The position numbers were made by a program, and so were the translations under genes. Positions 1-7,303 of a DNA stretch of 33,557 nucleotides are shown here, one piece after another. Location of the stretch: assembly GCF_016124325.1 (NCBI RefSeq), contig NZ_WGNY01000037.1:1-33557 (forward strand), given 5' to 3'. Each line of letters opens with the position of its first letter. Position 1 is the stretch's first letter. The notes under the pieces are model-generated. The model was not told the origin of the DNA. It made no database searches and worked only from the letters and a program-made list of their open reading frames with translations. This stretch comes from Phenylobacterium sp. (lineage in GTDB: Bacteria > Pseudomonadota > Alphaproteobacteria > Caulobacterales > Caulobacteraceae).

Positions 1-831
1 CAGTCGTTCGCCCTGCATGAGAACATCTACCTGCGCACCCGCCGCTCGGGCGACTTCATGGCCGTGCAGTACGCGCCGCGGCTCGGCTCCTCGACCTGGC
101 AGCTTTATCCGGAGTTCCTGGCCGCCGCCGACTGGCCGCGCGACCGCTGGACGCCCGTGCGCATCGAGGTGGCGGGCTCGCGTCTCGCGATCTTCGTCGG
201 CGAGGGCGACAGCCCGAAGATCGTCGTCCCGCGGCTGCGCAGCGGATCGCCCGGCGGCGGCGTGGCTCTCTGGGCCCGCGTCAACAACCGGCCCGACGCC
301 TGGGCCGCGGCGGTGTCGAACTTCACGGCTGGCCCGGCGGCCACGGCCGCGCCCTTGCTGGCGCCGCAGCCTCCGCCCGCGGAGTTCATCCAGCGCTGGT
401 CGGTCGCCGGGCCCTATCCGGAAGACGCGCCTGCGCCGCCCCCGGACGCGGCCTGGCGCACGCTGGAGGCCGAGGAGTCCGGGCTCGTGAACCTCTCGCG
501 CGTCTTCCCGCCGCAGCCCCGGAAGCGCCTCGTCGCCTTCGCCCGCAAGACGCTTGTCTCGGACGCCGCCCGTCGGGTCCGCCTCGGCGTCGGCTACTCC
601 GACCAGGTCGAGGTGCGCCTCGACGGCGCGCCCGTCTACGCCGCGGTCAACGGCTGGGAGAGCCGCCATCCCGGCTACACCGGTTTCGTGGACACCCGCT
701 TCGAGCACGCCATGCTGCCGCTGAAGGCCGGCCGCAACGAGCTGGTGTTCGCGGTCACCGACGATCAGGCCTTCGGCTGGGGCTTCGCCGCCCGGCTCGC
801 CTCGCTCGACGGCCTGACCCTGGAGTCCTAA
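1..831 (+). CDS. C-terminal part of a two-domain beta-sandwich protein, carbohydrate-related (5' truncated)
   Basis: The reading frame is open from base 1, so the gene starts outside the window; 276 residues are visible, ending in TAA. The first ~110 residues read like a concanavalin A/LamG-type sandwich (alternating beta strands, 'MAVQYAPRLGSSTWQLYPEF', 'GGGVALWARV', closing with 'AAAVSNF'). After a Pro/Ala linker comes a second domain starting at 'RWSVAGPYP' with 'VRLGVGYSDQVEVRLDGAPV' and 'LPLKAGRNELVFAVTDD', typical of jelly-roll domains that accompany glycoside hydrolases. No catalytic motif is visible. The GH172-like gene close by on the opposite strand fits a sugar-related theme, but this link is inference. 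The exact family is not recognised. Confidence 0.6.
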   Translation, partial: QSFALHENIYLRTRRSGDFMAVQYAPRLGSSTWQLYPEFLAAADWPRDRWTPVRIEVAGSRLAIFVGEGDSPKIVVPRLRSGSPGGGVALWARVNNRPDAWAAAVSNFTAGPAATAAPLLAPQPPPAEFIQRWSVAGPYPEDAPAPPPDAAWRTLEAEESGLVNLSRVFPPQPRKRLVAFARKTLVSDAARRVRLGVGYSDQVEVRLDGAPVYAAVNGWESRHPGYTGFVDTRFEHAMLPLKAGRNELVFAVTDDQAFGWGFAARLASLDGLTLES

Positions 832-873
832 GAGAGCGCTCCGCCTCGCGATCGGGGCCAGGGGTGGAGCGCC

Positions 874-1380
874 ATGGCGAACGTGATCCTCGAGCCGGCC
901 GGGCCTGAGCGGCGCGCGACCCTGGCGAACCTCTTCCAGCTCTACACCTACGACTTCACCGAACAGTGGGCCGGCGAGGCGCGGGGCGAACTGGCCGAGG
1001 ACGGGACCTTCGAGCCCTATCCCTACCTCGACAGCTACTGGACCGAGCCCGGCCGCGAGGCCTTCCTCGTGCGGGTCGACGGAGACCTCGCCGGTTTCGT
1101 CCTCCTCAACGACCACAGCCACGCCGGCCTGCCGGTCGACCACGCGGTCGCCGAGTTCTTCATCGTCCGCAAGCATCGCCGCGGCGGGGTCGGCCACCTT
1201 GCGGCAACGGCCGCCATCGGCCCGCGCCCCGGCCAATGGGAGCTGGCGGTCGCGCGCAGGAACGCCGGCGCCCTGGCTTTCTGGCGCGGCGTGGCCGCCG
1301 AGCTGGCGTCAGGCCCGGTCGAGGCGCTCGACACGACAACCCCCTGGAACGGGACGATCCTGCGCTTCGTGGTCGCCTAG
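874..1380 (+). CDS. GNAT family N-acetyltransferase
   Basis: The protein has 168 residues, a normal length for a single GNAT domain that transfers an acetyl group from acetyl-CoA to an amine. The start is supported by GGTGGAG eight bases upstream. The acetyl-CoA pyrophosphate loop is visible as RRGGVG (residues 102-107) after the beta-4 strand 'AEFFIVRKH', and the C-terminal 'AVARRNAGALAFWRGV' matches the usual helix and strand that end in a conserved N-x-x-A-x-x-F/W. An acidic/aromatic stretch (FEPYPYLDSYWTEPG) early in the protein resembles GNATs annotated as 'predicted acetyltransferase' of the COG5628 type. The substrate is unknown. The stop codon overlaps the stop of the convergent GH172 gene. 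Confidence 0.85.
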   Translation: MANVILEPAGPERRATLANLFQLYTYDFTEQWAGEARGELAEDGTFEPYPYLDSYWTEPGREAFLVRVDGDLAGFVLLNDHSHAGLPVDHAVAEFFIVRKHRRGGVGHLAATAAIGPRPGQWELAVARRNAGALAFWRGVAAELASGPVEALDTTTPWNGTILRFVVA

Positions 1381-2432
1381 CCGGGGAGGTCGGCCGTGCG
1401 CGCCGCCACGTCCGGCATCGGGGGCAGGCGCGCGCTGGGGACCGCTTCGTACCAGAAGGCGCAGGCCGACCAGTCGTCGGCGCGCTCCACCAAGGCGGCC
1501 TTGTAGGTCTCCATATCGGTGACCGTCCCTTCGCCCAGGCCGATCTGCTGGATCGTGACGCGGATATCCTGGCGCCAGACGACCGGATCGGGGACGTGCC
1601 AGCGGTACATCGAGACGCGGCCGGTGTCGCTCATGTCGTCGGCTTCGCGCCAGTTGCACCCGTGAAAGGCGAAGGGCGTCGGCTGCAGGCCGTACGACAG
1701 GCCGACATAGTCCTCCGACCCGGTGCCGCAGACGGACGGGAAGTCACCGTCGCCGTCGAGGAAGATCTTGGCCTCGCCTTCGCCCCACCAGCGGCCGGCC
1801 AGCGGCCGCACGCCGATCACCGCGCCCAGGTAGCGGCCGCGGCCCTCGCGCTTGGGCAGGATTTCGAAGTCGCGCCCCGGCGTGGTGGGATTGGACCGGG
1901 CGAAGGCGGCGTGCAACCGGCCGACCTCGCCGCCGTGCGCGTCCCCCAGGGTGTAGTCCACCTGATAGAACAGCGGGATCGGCCGCGAGAGCTCGTTGGT
2001 CAGGGTCAGCCGCGCGCGCCGGGCGAACGGCATCGGCAGCCACAGGTTCAGGGCGTAGCGCTCGCCCACCGTATGGGCGTGCGACTGGAACGGCGGCGTC
2101 CTGCCGTGGGCGAAGCCGAACAGGTCGCCCAGCGGCGCCTCGATGCTGGGATGTTCCTGGCCGTCCCAATAGGCGCGCACCACCGCGCCGCGGAACACCT
2201 TCGGCGACTGGCCGCTGGTCAGCCAGATGTGGCGGATGGTTCCGGGGCCCTCGATGTCGGCCAGGGTCACCGTCTCGCCAGCGCCGATGGTGCGCGCCGG
2301 ATCGCCCTTGCGCCCGACGCCCAGCGGGCTCGCCGCCTGGCCGCCGGCGCCGCGCGCCCCGGTCGGGTTCTCGAAACAGATGGATCGCGTTTCCAGCGCT
2401 CCGCCCAGGTCGTACAGCGCCTCGCCCGCCAT
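1377..2432 (-). CDS. DUF2961 / glycoside hydrolase family 172 protein
   Basis: The protein has 351 residues from the preferred start at 2432; an in-frame ATG at 2492 would add 20 residues, but the 2432 start has a GGGAGG-type ribosome site. The DUF2961 hallmarks are clear: 'DIEGPGTIRHIWLT' near the N-terminus, 'RRARLTLTNE', the acidic strand 'WWGEGEAKIFLDGDGDFPS' and 'CGTGSEDY', where characterised GH172 enzymes place catalytic glutamates. Known family members act on alpha-D-fructofuranosides or arabinofuranosides and assemble as oligomeric jelly rolls. There is no obvious signal peptide, so a cytoplasmic location is likely. It lies divergent from the enoyl-CoA hydratase-like gene and convergent with the GNAT gene. 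The substrate cannot be read from the sequence. Confidence 0.85.
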   Translation of the reverse strand: MAGEALYDLGGALETRSICFENPTGARGAGGQAASPLGVGRKGDPARTIGAGETVTLADIEGPGTIRHIWLTSGQSPKVFRGAVVRAYWDGQEHPSIEAPLGDLFGFAHGRTPPFQSHAHTVGERYALNLWLPMPFARRARLTLTNELSRPIPLFYQVDYTLGDAHGGEVGRLHAAFARSNPTTPGRDFEILPKREGRGRYLGAVIGVRPLAGRWWGEGEAKIFLDGDGDFPSVCGTGSEDYVGLSYGLQPTPFAFHGCNWREADDMSDTGRVSMYRWHVPDPVVWRQDIRVTIQQIGLGEGTVTDMETYKAALVERADDWSACAFWYEAVPSARLPPMPDVAARTADLPG

Positions 2433-2510
2433 CGTCCTCGCCCTCCCGTTGTCGTTGGCCGGCAGTCGAGACGGTTGGACGGCGTCGCGCAAGGGGCGCT
2501 AAGTGAGCCC

Positions 2511-3332
2511 ATGGAGCTCAAAGCCACCCGCTACGACGTTCTCGACGGCGTCGCCGTCGTCACGCTCGCCCGCCCCAAGCGCCGCAACGCCTGGACCGGG
2601 CGGATGCACACCGAATACCGCTGGATCCTGCGCGAAGCCGACCGCGACCCCGCCGTGCGCGCCATCGTCGTCACCGGCGATCCGGAGGGCCAGGCCTTCT
2701 GCGCCGGCGCCGACCTCCAGGCGCTGGAGGGCCACTCCGACCGCGGCGGCTACGACGCGGGCACGCCGGACGACATCGCCGAGCCCGGCTATGGCGTCGA
2801 CCCCGCCTTCGACGCGACCTTCGCCTACCACTTCGGGATCGGGAAACCGGTGATCGCGGCCATCAACGGCGCGGCCGCCGGCGTGGGCCTGGTGCTGGCG
2901 GCCTTCGCCGACCTGCGCTTCTGCGTTCCCGGCGCGAAGTTCACCGCCGCCCACGGCCGGTTCAATTTTCCGGCCGAGTTCGGGCTCTCCTGGGTGCTGC
3001 CGCGCATCGTGGGCCTGACCCACGCCAACGACATCCTGCTGACCAGCCGGGTGTTCACCGCCGAGGAGGCCGACCGCATGGGCTTCCTCAACCGGATCGT
3101 CCCGGCCGACCGCCTGATGGATGAGGTGATGGCCTACGCCCGCCAGTTCGCCGCCATAGCGCCGGGCTCGGCGCGCGAGACCAAGCGCCAGATCTACCGC
3201 GACCTCCACCGCGACGCCGCCAACTCGGTGCGTGTGGCCGAGGCGCTGCTGGTCGAGATGTCCAAGACCGACGACTACCGCGAGGGCGTGAAGGCCTGGA
3301 TGGAGAAGCGCGCCCCCGTCTGGAGCGGATAA
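2511..3332 (+). CDS. Enoyl-CoA hydratase/isomerase (crotonase) family protein
   Basis: The protein has 273 residues, starting at the ATG of 'MELKATRYDVLDGVAVVTL', the usual crotonase N-terminus; the ribosome site is weak. The oxyanion-hole segment 'QAFCAGADLQALEG' and the second glycine-rich loop 'NGAAAGVGLVLAAFADLRF' are present. One usual catalytic glutamate (in GGGxEL of rat hydratase) is a valine here, whereas the 'PAEFGLSWVLPRIVG' segment keeps a glutamate. The protein therefore belongs to the 'GLSWxLPRxVG' subgroup, whose exact reaction (hydration, isomerisation or another acyl-CoA step) is open. The thiolase gene 250 bp downstream on the same strand suggests fatty-acid or aromatic-acid beta-oxidation, although a palindromic repeat separates them. 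Confidence 0.85.
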   Translation: MELKATRYDVLDGVAVVTLARPKRRNAWTGRMHTEYRWILREADRDPAVRAIVVTGDPEGQAFCAGADLQALEGHSDRGGYDAGTPDDIAEPGYGVDPAFDATFAYHFGIGKPVIAAINGAAAGVGLVLAAFADLRFCVPGAKFTAAHGRFNFPAEFGLSWVLPRIVGLTHANDILLTSRVFTAEEADRMGFLNRIVPADRLMDEVMAYARQFAAIAPGSARETKRQIYRDLHRDAANSVRVAEALLVEMSKTDDYREGVKAWMEKRAPVWSG

Positions 3333-3340
3333 GGGCGCCC

Positions 3341-3487
3341 GTCATCCCGGACGCAGGGCGCACAGCGCCCGGAGATCCGGGACCCAGCCGCTCAAACTTC
3401 GACGCGCGGGAATGCAGCCTCAAGGCCCGAGCGGCTGGGTCCCGGGTCTCCCGCCCGCCTGCGCGGGCGTCCGCCCGGGATGACGTC
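3341..3487. repeat. Bipartite palindromic element, GTCATCC family, copy 1
   Basis: This fills most of the 250-bp gap between the hydratase-like and thiolase genes. The left arm (about 3341-3395) begins GTCATCCCGG and ends GACCCAGCCGCTC; the right arm (about 3430-3487) is its imperfect reverse complement, GAGCGGCTGGGTC to CCGGGATGAC. Each arm can also fold on itself. The ends match the element at 4804-4914. It could act as a bidirectional terminator or RNA-stability element; this is inference. Confidence 0.75.
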
Positions 3488-3582
3488 GAAAGTGCGAGCC
3501 GAGCTCCAACGTCACCCAACGAGACCTTGACGCGCTCCGCCCAGGGCCGCAGGGACGGGACGAAGCACCGGAGGAAGCCCAC

Positions 3583-4779
3583 GTGAGACGCGCCGCCATC
3601 GTCAGCCCCATCCGCACCGCCGTCGGCAAGTACCTGGGCGCGCTCAGCGACATGCCAGCGGGCGAACTGGGCGCCGTGGTGCTGAAGGCGCTGGTCGAGC
3701 GAACCCAGATCGATCCGATGAAGGTGGACGACGTGATCTTCGCCCAGGGCTACGGCTCGGGCGAGGCGCCCTGCATCGCGCGCTGGTCGGCGCTGGCGGC
3801 GGGCTTCCCGATCGAGACCCCCGGCTACCAGCTCGACCGCCGCTGCGGCTCCGGCCTTCAGGCGGTGGTGGACGCGGCCATGATGGTCCAGACCGGCGTC
3901 GCCGACGTGGTCATCGCCGGCGGCGTCGAGAGCATGTCCAATTGCGAGTACTACACGACCGACATGCGCAAGGGCGCGCGCGCCGGCTCGGTGACCTTGC
4001 ACGACCGCCTGGCGCGCGGGCGGGTGATGAGCCAGCCGATCGAGCGCTTCGGCGTCATCTCCGGCATGATCGAGACCGCCGACAACCTCGCCCGCGACTA
4101 CCAGATCAGCCGCGAGGAATGCGACGAATACGCCGCCATGAGCCATCAGCGGGCGGCCAAGGCCTGGGCGGACGGCAAGTTCGACGACGAGCTGGTGCCG
4201 GTCGCGGTGCCGCAGAAGCGCGGCGACCCCGTCGTCTTCAAGCAGGACGAGGGCGTGCGCGCCGACGCCACGCCCGAAAGCCTCGGCAAGCTGCGCGCCA
4301 TCGAGAAGGACGGCGTGGTCACCGCCGGCAACGCCAGCCAGCAGAACGACGCTGCGGCCGCCTGCCTCGTGGTGGCCGAGGACAAGCTGGCCGAGCTGAA
4401 CCTCGAACCCATGGGCTGGTTCGTGAGCTGGGCCGCCGCCGGCTGCGATCCGTCGCGCATGGGCATCGGCCCGGTGCCGGCCGTGAAGCGCCTCTTCGAG
4501 CGCACCGGCATGGGCTGGGACGACATCGACCTGGTCGAGCTGAACGAGGCCTTCGCGCCCCAGGTGCTGGCCGTGCTGAAGGGCTGGGGCTGGGACGAAC
4601 GCGACCGCCTCAACGTCAACGGCTCGGGCATCTCGCTCGGCCACCCGATCGGCGCCACCGGCGGGCGCATCCTGGCCAACCTGCTGCGCGAGCTGAAGCG
4701 GCGCGACGGCAAGTACGGCCTGGAGACCATGTGCATCGGTGGCGGCCAGGGCATCGCGGCGATCTTCGAGGCGGCCTAG
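3583..4779 (+). CDS. Acetyl-CoA C-acetyltransferase (thiolase)
   Basis: The protein has 398 residues, the normal thiolase length. The GTG start follows a GGAGG site. The three catalytic signatures are all present: the nucleophile in 'LDRRCGSGLQ' (Cys88), 'NGSGISLGHPIGATGGR' with His354, and 'CIGGGQG' with Cys384. Thiolases join or cleave acyl-CoA by a ping-pong mechanism through an acyl-Cys intermediate. With the crotonase-like gene upstream it probably serves beta-oxidation, but a biosynthetic acetoacetyl-CoA role (for instance polyhydroxybutyrate) cannot be excluded, because no reductase or synthase gene is adjacent. It is presumably cytoplasmic. Confidence 0.93.
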   Translation: MRRAAIVSPIRTAVGKYLGALSDMPAGELGAVVLKALVERTQIDPMKVDDVIFAQGYGSGEAPCIARWSALAAGFPIETPGYQLDRRCGSGLQAVVDAAMMVQTGVADVVIAGGVESMSNCEYYTTDMRKGARAGSVTLHDRLARGRVMSQPIERFGVISGMIETADNLARDYQISREECDEYAAMSHQRAAKAWADGKFDDELVPVAVPQKRGDPVVFKQDEGVRADATPESLGKLRAIEKDGVVTAGNASQQNDAAAACLVVAEDKLAELNLEPMGWFVSWAAAGCDPSRMGIGPVPAVKRLFERTGMGWDDIDLVELNEAFAPQVLAVLKGWGWDERDRLNVNGSGISLGHPIGATGGRILANLLRELKRRDGKYGLETMCIGGGQGIAAIFEAA

Positions 4780-4803
4780 GGCCTCGCGTTTCGTGCCTGC
4801 TTC

Positions 4804-4914
4804 GTCATCCTCGCCCTTGTGGCGAGGATCCCTCTATCGGTCCCGCGGCCGGCGCTGGATCGTCCGCCCCTCGGCGGCTTCGAGAGGGATCCCAGGCACA
4901 AGGCCTGGGATGAC
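4804..4914. repeat. Bipartite palindromic element, GTCATCC family, copy 2
   Basis: Two 32-base arms, 4804-4835 and 4883-4914, are near-perfect reverse complements. Each arm is itself a hairpin with a 9-bp stem: ATCCTCGCC pairs with GGCGAGGAT on the left, and ATCCCAGGC with GCCTGGGAT on the right. Where the arms differ, both sides of each stem differ together, so base pairing is kept. It lies between the thiolase stop and the ribosome site of the next gene. Confidence 0.8.
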
Positions 4915-4935
4915 GGTGGATGGGGGAGGTCGGCC

Positions 4936-5370
4936 ATGACCCCCGCCGAGCTTCGCGCGCTGCTCGACCGCCTCGGGCCGGACCTCGACGCCTTCGCCGC
5001 GCCCTGGAGCCTGATCGGCTCGGGCGCGCTGATCCTGCTGGGCGTTCCGTTGGAGACGGCGGGCGATCTCGATGTCGTGACCGGCGTCGAAGGCGCGGCT
5101 CGGCTGCGCGCCGCCTGGGGCGGCTGGCTCGCGGCGGGTGAAGCCAAGGCGCCCGACGGGCCGTTCCGCTCGGACGACTTCGCCCGCTACGCGACGCCGT
5201 GGGGGCCGGTCGAGGTGATGGGCGGCCTGAAGGTGAGGGGGCGTGCTCTCGACGTCTCCGGTCCGATCCCATCGGCGGCGGACCAGCTTCGCATCCTGCG
5301 CCTCTTCGGCCGCCCGAAGGACCTGGCGAAGGCCGAGCGCCTGGAGGCCTGGCTCTCCGCTCAGACGTAG
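4936..5370 (+). CDS. Small nucleotidyltransferase-fold protein, orphan
   Basis: The protein has 144 residues. The start is chosen by GGGAGGT at 4924-4929 just ahead of ATG. Residues 25-50 read 'WSLIGSGALILLGVP...GDLDVVTG', which matches the G-S-x(n)-D-x-D core of minimal nucleotidyltransferases: a glycine-serine loop followed by the metal-binding aspartates. The middle has 'PFRSDDFARYATPWGPVEVMGG' and a helical C-terminus rich in 'RLFGRPKDLAKAERLEAWL', typical of NTase-like proteins in which a third acidic residue lies in the 'xVEVMxx' strand. There is no HEPN antitoxin-type partner nearby, so a toxin-antitoxin role is not supported. Target unknown. The end overlaps the convergent Coq4-like gene by 10 bp. 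Confidence 0.6.
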   Translation: MTPAELRALLDRLGPDLDAFAAPWSLIGSGALILLGVPLETAGDLDVVTGVEGAARLRAAWGGWLAAGEAKAPDGPFRSDDFARYATPWGPVEVMGGLKVRGRALDVSGPIPSAADQLRILRLFGRPKDLAKAERLEAWLSAQT

Positions 5371-5804
5371 ATGCCGAACTCGCGGCGGATCTCGACCAGC
5401 GGCCAGTCGAGGAAGGCCTCGAACCGCGACCACGGCCAGCGCTTGGTCTGGCGCAGGCGCCGCGCGATCGTCCGGGGCGCGATGACCACGGCGCGGGCGA
5501 TCACGTCCAGCACCTCGCCCGGCGGCAGCTTGCGGTAGATGTCGAGCGAGTCGTAGAGCGCATAGCCCTTCAGCACGCCCAGGCCGGCCGTGGTGCCGAA
5601 GATGCTGGAGAGCTTCACCACGGCCTCGTTGGCGAGGCTGGTGTCGCAGCCGAAGACGATGTGGGCCGCGTCATGACATCGGAAGAAGTCCTGCGCCGGC
5701 GCCGGCAGCGTGGCGCCGCGCTTCAGCAGCGGGTGCTTTTCGTAGTATTCGGCCAGGCCCTCGGCGAGGGTCATGGCGCTGTCCTGGGGCTGGAAGGCCA
5801 GCAT
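5361..5804 (-). CDS. Coq4-like protein with HDxxHx(11)E motif
   Basis: The protein has 147 residues. The start at 5804 is set by a near-perfect AGGAGGT eight bases upstream; longer frames reach into the rplJ leader and lack such a site. The sequence shows His44-Asp45-x-x-His48 followed by eleven residues and Glu60, exactly the HDxxHx(11)E metal-binding signature of Coq4, and a 'LGVLKGYALYD' segment after it. In Coq4 proteins this motif is tied to the hydroxylation/decarboxylation stage of ubiquinone synthesis. At about 147 residues it is shorter than yeast Coq4. No other ubiquinone gene lies nearby, so assignment rests on the motif alone. A lipid-binding role is also possible. Confidence 0.6.
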   Translation of the reverse strand: MLAFQPQDSAMTLAEGLAEYYEKHPLLKRGATLPAPAQDFFRCHDAAHIVFGCDTSLANEAVVKLSSIFGTTAGLGVLKGYALYDSLDIYRKLPPGEVLDVIARAVVIAPRTIARRLRQTKRWPWSRFEAFLDWPLVEIRREFGIYV

Positions 5805-6190
5805 CGGGACCTCCTGTTCGCCATCGCGCGGGCGGACGCTACGCCCTCGCCGGGTGGCCGCCAACCGAAACCGGCGCAGGCCTCGGGTTGAGTTCCGGCG
5901 GCTCTTCGTGTAAAGGCCCGCGCTTCGTCGATCCCTCTTGAGGGAGAGGCGTGGACGGAGGGCTCTCCCGAGCCTTCCATCCTGTCCGAGAACTGTGCAG
6001 CCGCCGGGGCCACCGGAGGCCGTGACGTGGGGAAGGGCCCTTCCCCAGGCATAGGGAGACGGGAAGATGACGTCCCGCCCGTCCGGCCGCCAAGCGGCTT
6101 GGGCGCGAGGGCCGCGGCTTTCCATCAATGGACAGGTGCTTTCCCGTGCGCGCGATCGTGCGTGTGCGGAACCTGAGTATGGAGACCGCA
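5805..6190 (+). promoter_or_regulatory. Long structured leader and promoter region of rplJ-rplL (candidate L10 leader)
   Basis: This 386-bp gap has no convincing gene. Near its left end TTGAGT (5888-5893) and TGTAAA (5909-5914) are a weak promoter-like pair. Downstream are a TCCCTC/GAGGGA hairpin (5932-5945), a perfect 18-base palindrome GGGGAAGGGCCCTTCCCC (6029-6046), and further GC-rich stems around 6065-6120. In many bacteria the L10-L12 complex binds a leader upstream of rplJ and represses translation. The position, length and folding potential fit such an autoregulatory leader, but the specific L10-binding structure was not confirmed by alignment. Confidence 0.45.
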
Positions 6191-6706
6191 ATGGACCGCG
6201 CTCAAAAGCAGGAAGCCATCGAAGCGCTCAAGGGCGTCTTCGCTGACTCCGGCGCCGTGGTCGTGACCCACTACATGGGTCTGACCGTTGCGGAAATGAC
6301 CGATCTCCGCGGCCGCCTTCGCAACGAAGGCGCCACGCTGCAGGTGGTGAAGAACACCCTGGCCCAGAAGGCTCTCGGGGGCTCGATCGGTGAAGCGGGC
6401 GACGCCCTCTTCAAGGGTCCTGTCGCCATCGCCTTCGCCGCCGACCCGGTGTCCGCCGCCAAGGTCGCGACCCAGTACGCCAAGGACAACGAGAAGTTCT
6501 CCGTCATTGGCGGCTTCATGGGTCAACAGGTGCTGGACAAGAGCTCGGTGACCGCCCTGGCCACCCTGCCGTCGCTTGACCAGCTCCGGGCCAAGATCAT
6601 CGGCCTCCTGCAAGCCCCGGCGACGAAGATCGCCGGCGTCCTGCAGGCGCCCGCCGGTCAGCTGGCCCGCGTCATGGGCGCATACGCCGCCAAAGACGCC
6701 GCCTGA
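6191..6706 (+). CDS. rplJ: 50S ribosomal protein L10
   Basis: The protein has 171 residues, the usual bacterial length. The start is the ATG after GGAG at 6181-6184, giving the standard N-terminus 'MDRAQKQEAIEALKGVFADS'. The RNA-binding N-terminal domain shows 'VVVTHYMGLTVAEMTDLRGRLR' and 'VVKNTLAQKAL'. The C-terminal helix 'AAKDAA', after 'GQLARVMGAYA', recruits L7/L12 dimers to form the ribosomal stalk base that binds translation GTPases. It is followed by rplL after 42 bp. The usual upstream neighbours rplK-rplA are absent. An in-frame upstream ATG at 6128 is rejected because it adds a non-homologous extension without a ribosome site. Confidence 0.98.
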   Translation: MDRAQKQEAIEALKGVFADSGAVVVTHYMGLTVAEMTDLRGRLRNEGATLQVVKNTLAQKALGGSIGEAGDALFKGPVAIAFAADPVSAAKVATQYAKDNEKFSVIGGFMGQQVLDKSSVTALATLPSLDQLRAKIIGLLQAPATKIAGVLQAPAGQLARVMGAYAAKDAA

Positions 6707-6748
6707 TCGATCATCTTCCCGACAAACCTCTCATAAGGATCTACGCAA

Positions 6749-7135
6749 ATGGCCAATCTCGAAAAGCTGGTGGACGACCTGTCCGCCCTGACCGTTCTGG
6801 AAGCCGCTGAGCTCTCCAAGCTGCTGGAAGAAAAGTGGGGCGTCTCCGCCGCCGCTCCGGTGGCCGTCGCCGCGGCCCCGGCCGCCGGTGGCGCCGCTCC
6901 GGCCGCCGCTGAAGAAGAGCAAACCGAGTTCACCGTCGTGCTGACCGCCGGCGGCGACAAGAAGATCAACGTGATCAAGGAAGTCCGCGGCGTTCGTCCG
7001 GACCTCGGCCTGAAGGAAGCCAAGGACCTCGTCGAAGGCGCTCCTCAGAACGTGAAGGAAAACGTTTCCAAGCAGGAAGCGGAAGAAATCAAGAAGAAGC
7101 TCGAAGAAGCCGGCGCCTCCGTCCAGATCAAGTAA
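6749..7135 (+). CDS. rplL: 50S ribosomal protein L7/L12
   Basis: The protein has 128 residues. AAGGA lies nine bases upstream of ATG. The order is typical: an N-terminal dimerisation helix pair (residues 1-35, 'LEKLVDDLSALTVLEAAELS'), a flexible Ala/Pro/Gly hinge (about 38-56), and the C-terminal factor-binding domain with 'EFTVVLTAGGDKKINVIKEV' and 'GLKEAKDLVEGAP'. L7/L12 dimers bind L10 and stimulate GTP hydrolysis by elongation factors. It is co-transcribed with rplJ. Codon use is strongly biased, as expected for a highly expressed gene. Transcription probably ends at the terminator near 7200-7230, before the next gene. Confidence 0.98.
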   Translation: MANLEKLVDDLSALTVLEAAELSKLLEEKWGVSAAAPVAVAAAPAAGGAAPAAAEEEQTEFTVVLTAGGDKKINVIKEVRGVRPDLGLKEAKDLVEGAPQNVKENVSKQEAEEIKKKLEEAGASVQIK

Positions 7136-7139
7136 CCCT

Positions 7140-7190
7140 GCGCGCCGCCAGGCGCGCCGAGTTATCCCGGCCTTGGCCGGGATCCAGACG
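7140..7190 (+). repeat. Two tandem hairpins after rplL, the second a solo arm of the GTCATCC family
   Basis: Directly after the rplL stop there is a perfect 7-bp hairpin, GCGCGCC / GGCGCGC (7140-7157). It is followed by ATCCCGGCC-TT-GGCCGGGAT (7164-7183) preceded by GTT. The second resembles one arm of the elements at 3341 and 4804 (GTCATCC...GGGATCC) without its partner arm. It may protect the 3' end of the ribosomal protein mRNA. Confidence 0.6.
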
Positions 7191-7199
7191 ATACGTCGA

Positions 7200-7230
7200 A
7201 GGGCCGGGGGGCGACCTCCGGCCCTTTTCT
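7200..7230 (+). terminator. Rho-independent terminator of the rplJ-rplL operon
   Basis: An 8-bp GC-rich stem, AGGGCCGG (7200-7207) with CCGGCCCT (7218-7225), has a 10-base loop and is followed by TTTCT. This is the only textbook intrinsic terminator seen in the window and it fits a strong ribosomal protein operon. Confidence 0.8.
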
Positions 7231-7303
7231 CATGCCCCCATTCGGGGGAAGCCGTGCGACGCCGCCCGACGCAGTCTCCAGGCTCCGGAACCAGGGGGCT
7301 TCC

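Noticed and set aside
3088..4644. Long minus-strand open frame opposite the thiolase
   Set aside because: It mirrors a well-supported thiolase gene; its translation is rich in His, Gly, Ala and Val without family motifs, a usual result of high GC third positions.
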